The notes below the pieces were generated by a model. That model had not been told where the DNA came from, made no database searches, and worked only from the letters and a program-made list of their open reading frames with translations. From Flavobacteriaceae bacterium (GTDB taxonomy: Bacteria > Bacteroidota > Bacteroidia > Flavobacteriales > Flavobacteriaceae), in NCBI GenBank assembly GCA_017852395.1, contig JAFMLE010000005.1, positions 37,224-101,223 of the forward strand: a DNA stretch of 64,000 bases, written 5' to 3'. Shown here piece after piece: positions 62,844 to 64,000 of the stretch (its first letter is position 1; each line of letters opens with the position of its first letter). Made by a program: the position numbers and the translations under genes.

Positions 62844-63422
62844 TTAGGACGCACACAGCTCTTTGGTTATGACTTGTATTTTTCGGATCACCGTAGGGTC
62901 AGAAACCACCACATTGTTTAAAAACCGTTGCACCGAATTGACCTGACGTAAGAGGACGAGGTCGCGCTCAAGCAAAATAAGGTATTGGATGTCTTGATAG
63001 CCTTCGCAGTTGGACTCAATTTTGATTTCTAAATCTTTGATTTCTGGACGAAATAACGCCAATTGAATTATTCGTTTTTCGAGACGGGCATAGTCATACT
63101 CATAGTTGCGATTGATCCCCACATTGTTGTAGACAAATTTTTCACGGGATTGAGACACCAAACGTCCTGAGTTATATTGGCGGGATTCAAAAGAATTGGT
63201 GGCAACATAAGCACTTTTGTTGTCCGTAAAAAACCCTTTGGTCCCTAGGACTTCTAGCCATTTGGGATTTTGCAATTTTTGAATCCGGCGCTGGTCTTTT
63301 TTACTCCATTTTTTGGACGTCAACGCAACTTCGCTTAAAGAAATTTCTTTTGGCTGCTCCGACGTTTGCTGGGCAACCGAACAGGCCGTAGTACACAGTA
63401 GTAGATAGAAAAGTAAGCGCAT
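62844..63422 (-). CDS. unknown exported protein
   Basis: I do not recognise this 192-residue protein. It has a signal peptide (LLFYLLLCTTACSVAQ) with a possible lipobox, a charged helical body (VALTSKKWSKKDQRRIQKL, YDYARLEKRIIQLALF) and one conserved-looking region LILLERDLVLLRQVNSVQRF. It starts 6 bp after the PepSY gene, so the two are probably co-transcribed. Confidence 0.75.
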   Translation of the reverse strand: MRLLFYLLLCTTACSVAQQTSEQPKEISLSEVALTSKKWSKKDQRRIQKLQNPKWLEVLGTKGFFTDNKSAYVATNSFESRQYNSGRLVSQSREKFVYNNVGINRNYEYDYARLEKRIIQLALFRPEIKDLEIKIESNCEGYQDIQYLILLERDLVLLRQVNSVQRFLNNVVVSDPTVIRKIQVITKELCAS

Positions 63423-63428
63423 CTTTAA

Positions 63429-63938
63429 CTATAAAAATAACAATAAAACGGTCAGTACCATGCCAGCCAATGAAAAGTAGAGTCCTTTTTTAAAGACCGA
63501 AGTGTGGGGCATAAACATCCAAAAAGAGGACACTACAAAAAACAACAAAGAAGCACCAAAAAAGAGGTTAAGCCAATATACCGGGCTGTCTGTTGTTGCC
63601 TTGTGTAATTTTTCCATTTTGTCTAAAAGCAAGGGAAGCTTTTTGACCGTATAATTCGCAATTCCTGTCTGACGGTTATACGTTCCTTCTTTGAAATAAA
63701 TAACCGCATCGGATTGATCGGTTACGGCAAACCCCTTAATCTTCAATGCCTTACCTAGTGCGTCAGGGGTTAGGTCTTGATCGAGTTGCTGTTCTACCTC
63801 AACCGTTCTTTTAAAGGTGTCGGTATTTCTATAAACCATCATCATCCCACTTAGGGCATACATGGCCATGATTCCTGCAAGAAAAAAGCCCAAATATCGG
63901 TGAATTATACGCATGGATTGTCCGGTGTTGTTTTTCAT
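63429..63938 (-). CDS. PepSY-associated transmembrane protein
   Basis: A 169-residue inner-membrane protein. Helix 1 (IIHRYLGFFLAGIMAMYALSG, residues about 11-31) begins with the PepSY_TM-type R-x-I-H-R motif, then a periplasmic PepSY-like segment (LTPDALGKALKIKGFAV), KLHKATTDSPVYWLN and two C-terminal helices. Such proteins often sit beside iron/siderophore uptake genes; the upstream neighbour lies outside the window. Upstream 62 bp is AT-rich and shows no clear promoter. Confidence 0.85.
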   Translation of the reverse strand: MKNNTGQSMRIIHRYLGFFLAGIMAMYALSGMMMVYRNTDTFKRTVEVEQQLDQDLTPDALGKALKIKGFAVTDQSDAVIYFKEGTYNRQTGIANYTVKKLPLLLDKMEKLHKATTDSPVYWLNLFFGASLLFFVVSSFWMFMPHTSVFKKGLYFSLAGMVLTVLLLFL

Positions 63939-64000
63939 AAATAACGGCGGGGTTTAAATTCGTTTCAAGTTACATTTTTATAACTAAAACTTTTGTTTTG

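Overview
The window is chromosomal DNA from a member of the Bacteroidota, almost certainly a marine or soil Flavobacteriaceae. Supporting signs are gldE and gldD (gliding / type 9 secretion genes) beside ssb and mutY, four TonB-dependent outer-membrane receptors, DUF4270 beside a short glycogen-synthase-like gene, atpD-atpC split from the rest of the ATP synthase genes, promoters of the Bacteroidota type (TAnnTTTG at -7, TTG near -33), and frequent TTG/GTG starts. Coding density is very high. I see no rRNA, tRNA, CRISPR array, insertion sequence, prophage or integrase.

Layout. 1-2.4 kb: end of a fatty-acid synthesis operon (fabH-accB-accC), closed by a 36-bp perfect palindrome. 2.4-7.4 kb (minus): prolyl oligopeptidase, asd, alr, tdk. 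7.4-10.5 kb (plus): an unknown protein, rsmI, recJ. 10.5-13.1 kb: TonB receptor 1. 13.2-18.9 kb (minus): pgi, an M23 peptidase, a DUF3108 protein, uvrC. 19-24.6 kb: formyl-THF cyclo-ligase, then lspA, an exported protein, a DksA-like protein and ileS (minus). 24.7-29.3 kb (minus): TonB receptor 2, recO, gdhA. 29.3-32.9 kb (minus): radA, a flippase-like membrane protein, panD, panC. 33-35.6 kb (plus): glycogen-synthase-like protein and DUF4270 lipoprotein. 35.6-40.2 kb (minus): GntP permease, glycerate kinase, YpdA-like reductase, acyltransferase. 40.4-43.4 kb: TonB receptor 3. 43.6-47.3 kb: atpD, atpC, TonB receptor 4. 47.3-49.9 kb (minus): recX, rng, a 29-codon very basic protein, HU. 50-54.4 kb (plus): mutY, ssb, gldE, gldD, EamA transporter. 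54.4-60.9 kb (plus): M20 amidohydrolase, exported protein, BASS transporter, thiolase, secreted nuclease, PHP phosphodiesterase, SET-domain protein. 61-64 kb: small exported proteins, a propeller-like protein and a PepSY membrane protein.

Most of the window is conserved housekeeping. The parts most worth a second look are: (a) two strong terminators of 'wrong' orientation at 60.85 and 62.83 kb that bracket a pair of convergent units, suggesting each transcript runs fully antisense across the other; (b) two contiguous hairpins with identical loops in the leader of rng; (c) a 29-residue, almost wholly basic protein between HU and rng; (d) a minimal SET-domain protein; (e) a glycogen-synthase-like protein without its sugar-nucleotide site or second domain; and (f) dyad elements before a TonB receptor, ypdA, uvrC and atpD. 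I did not find a clear new multi-gene defence or biosynthetic system.
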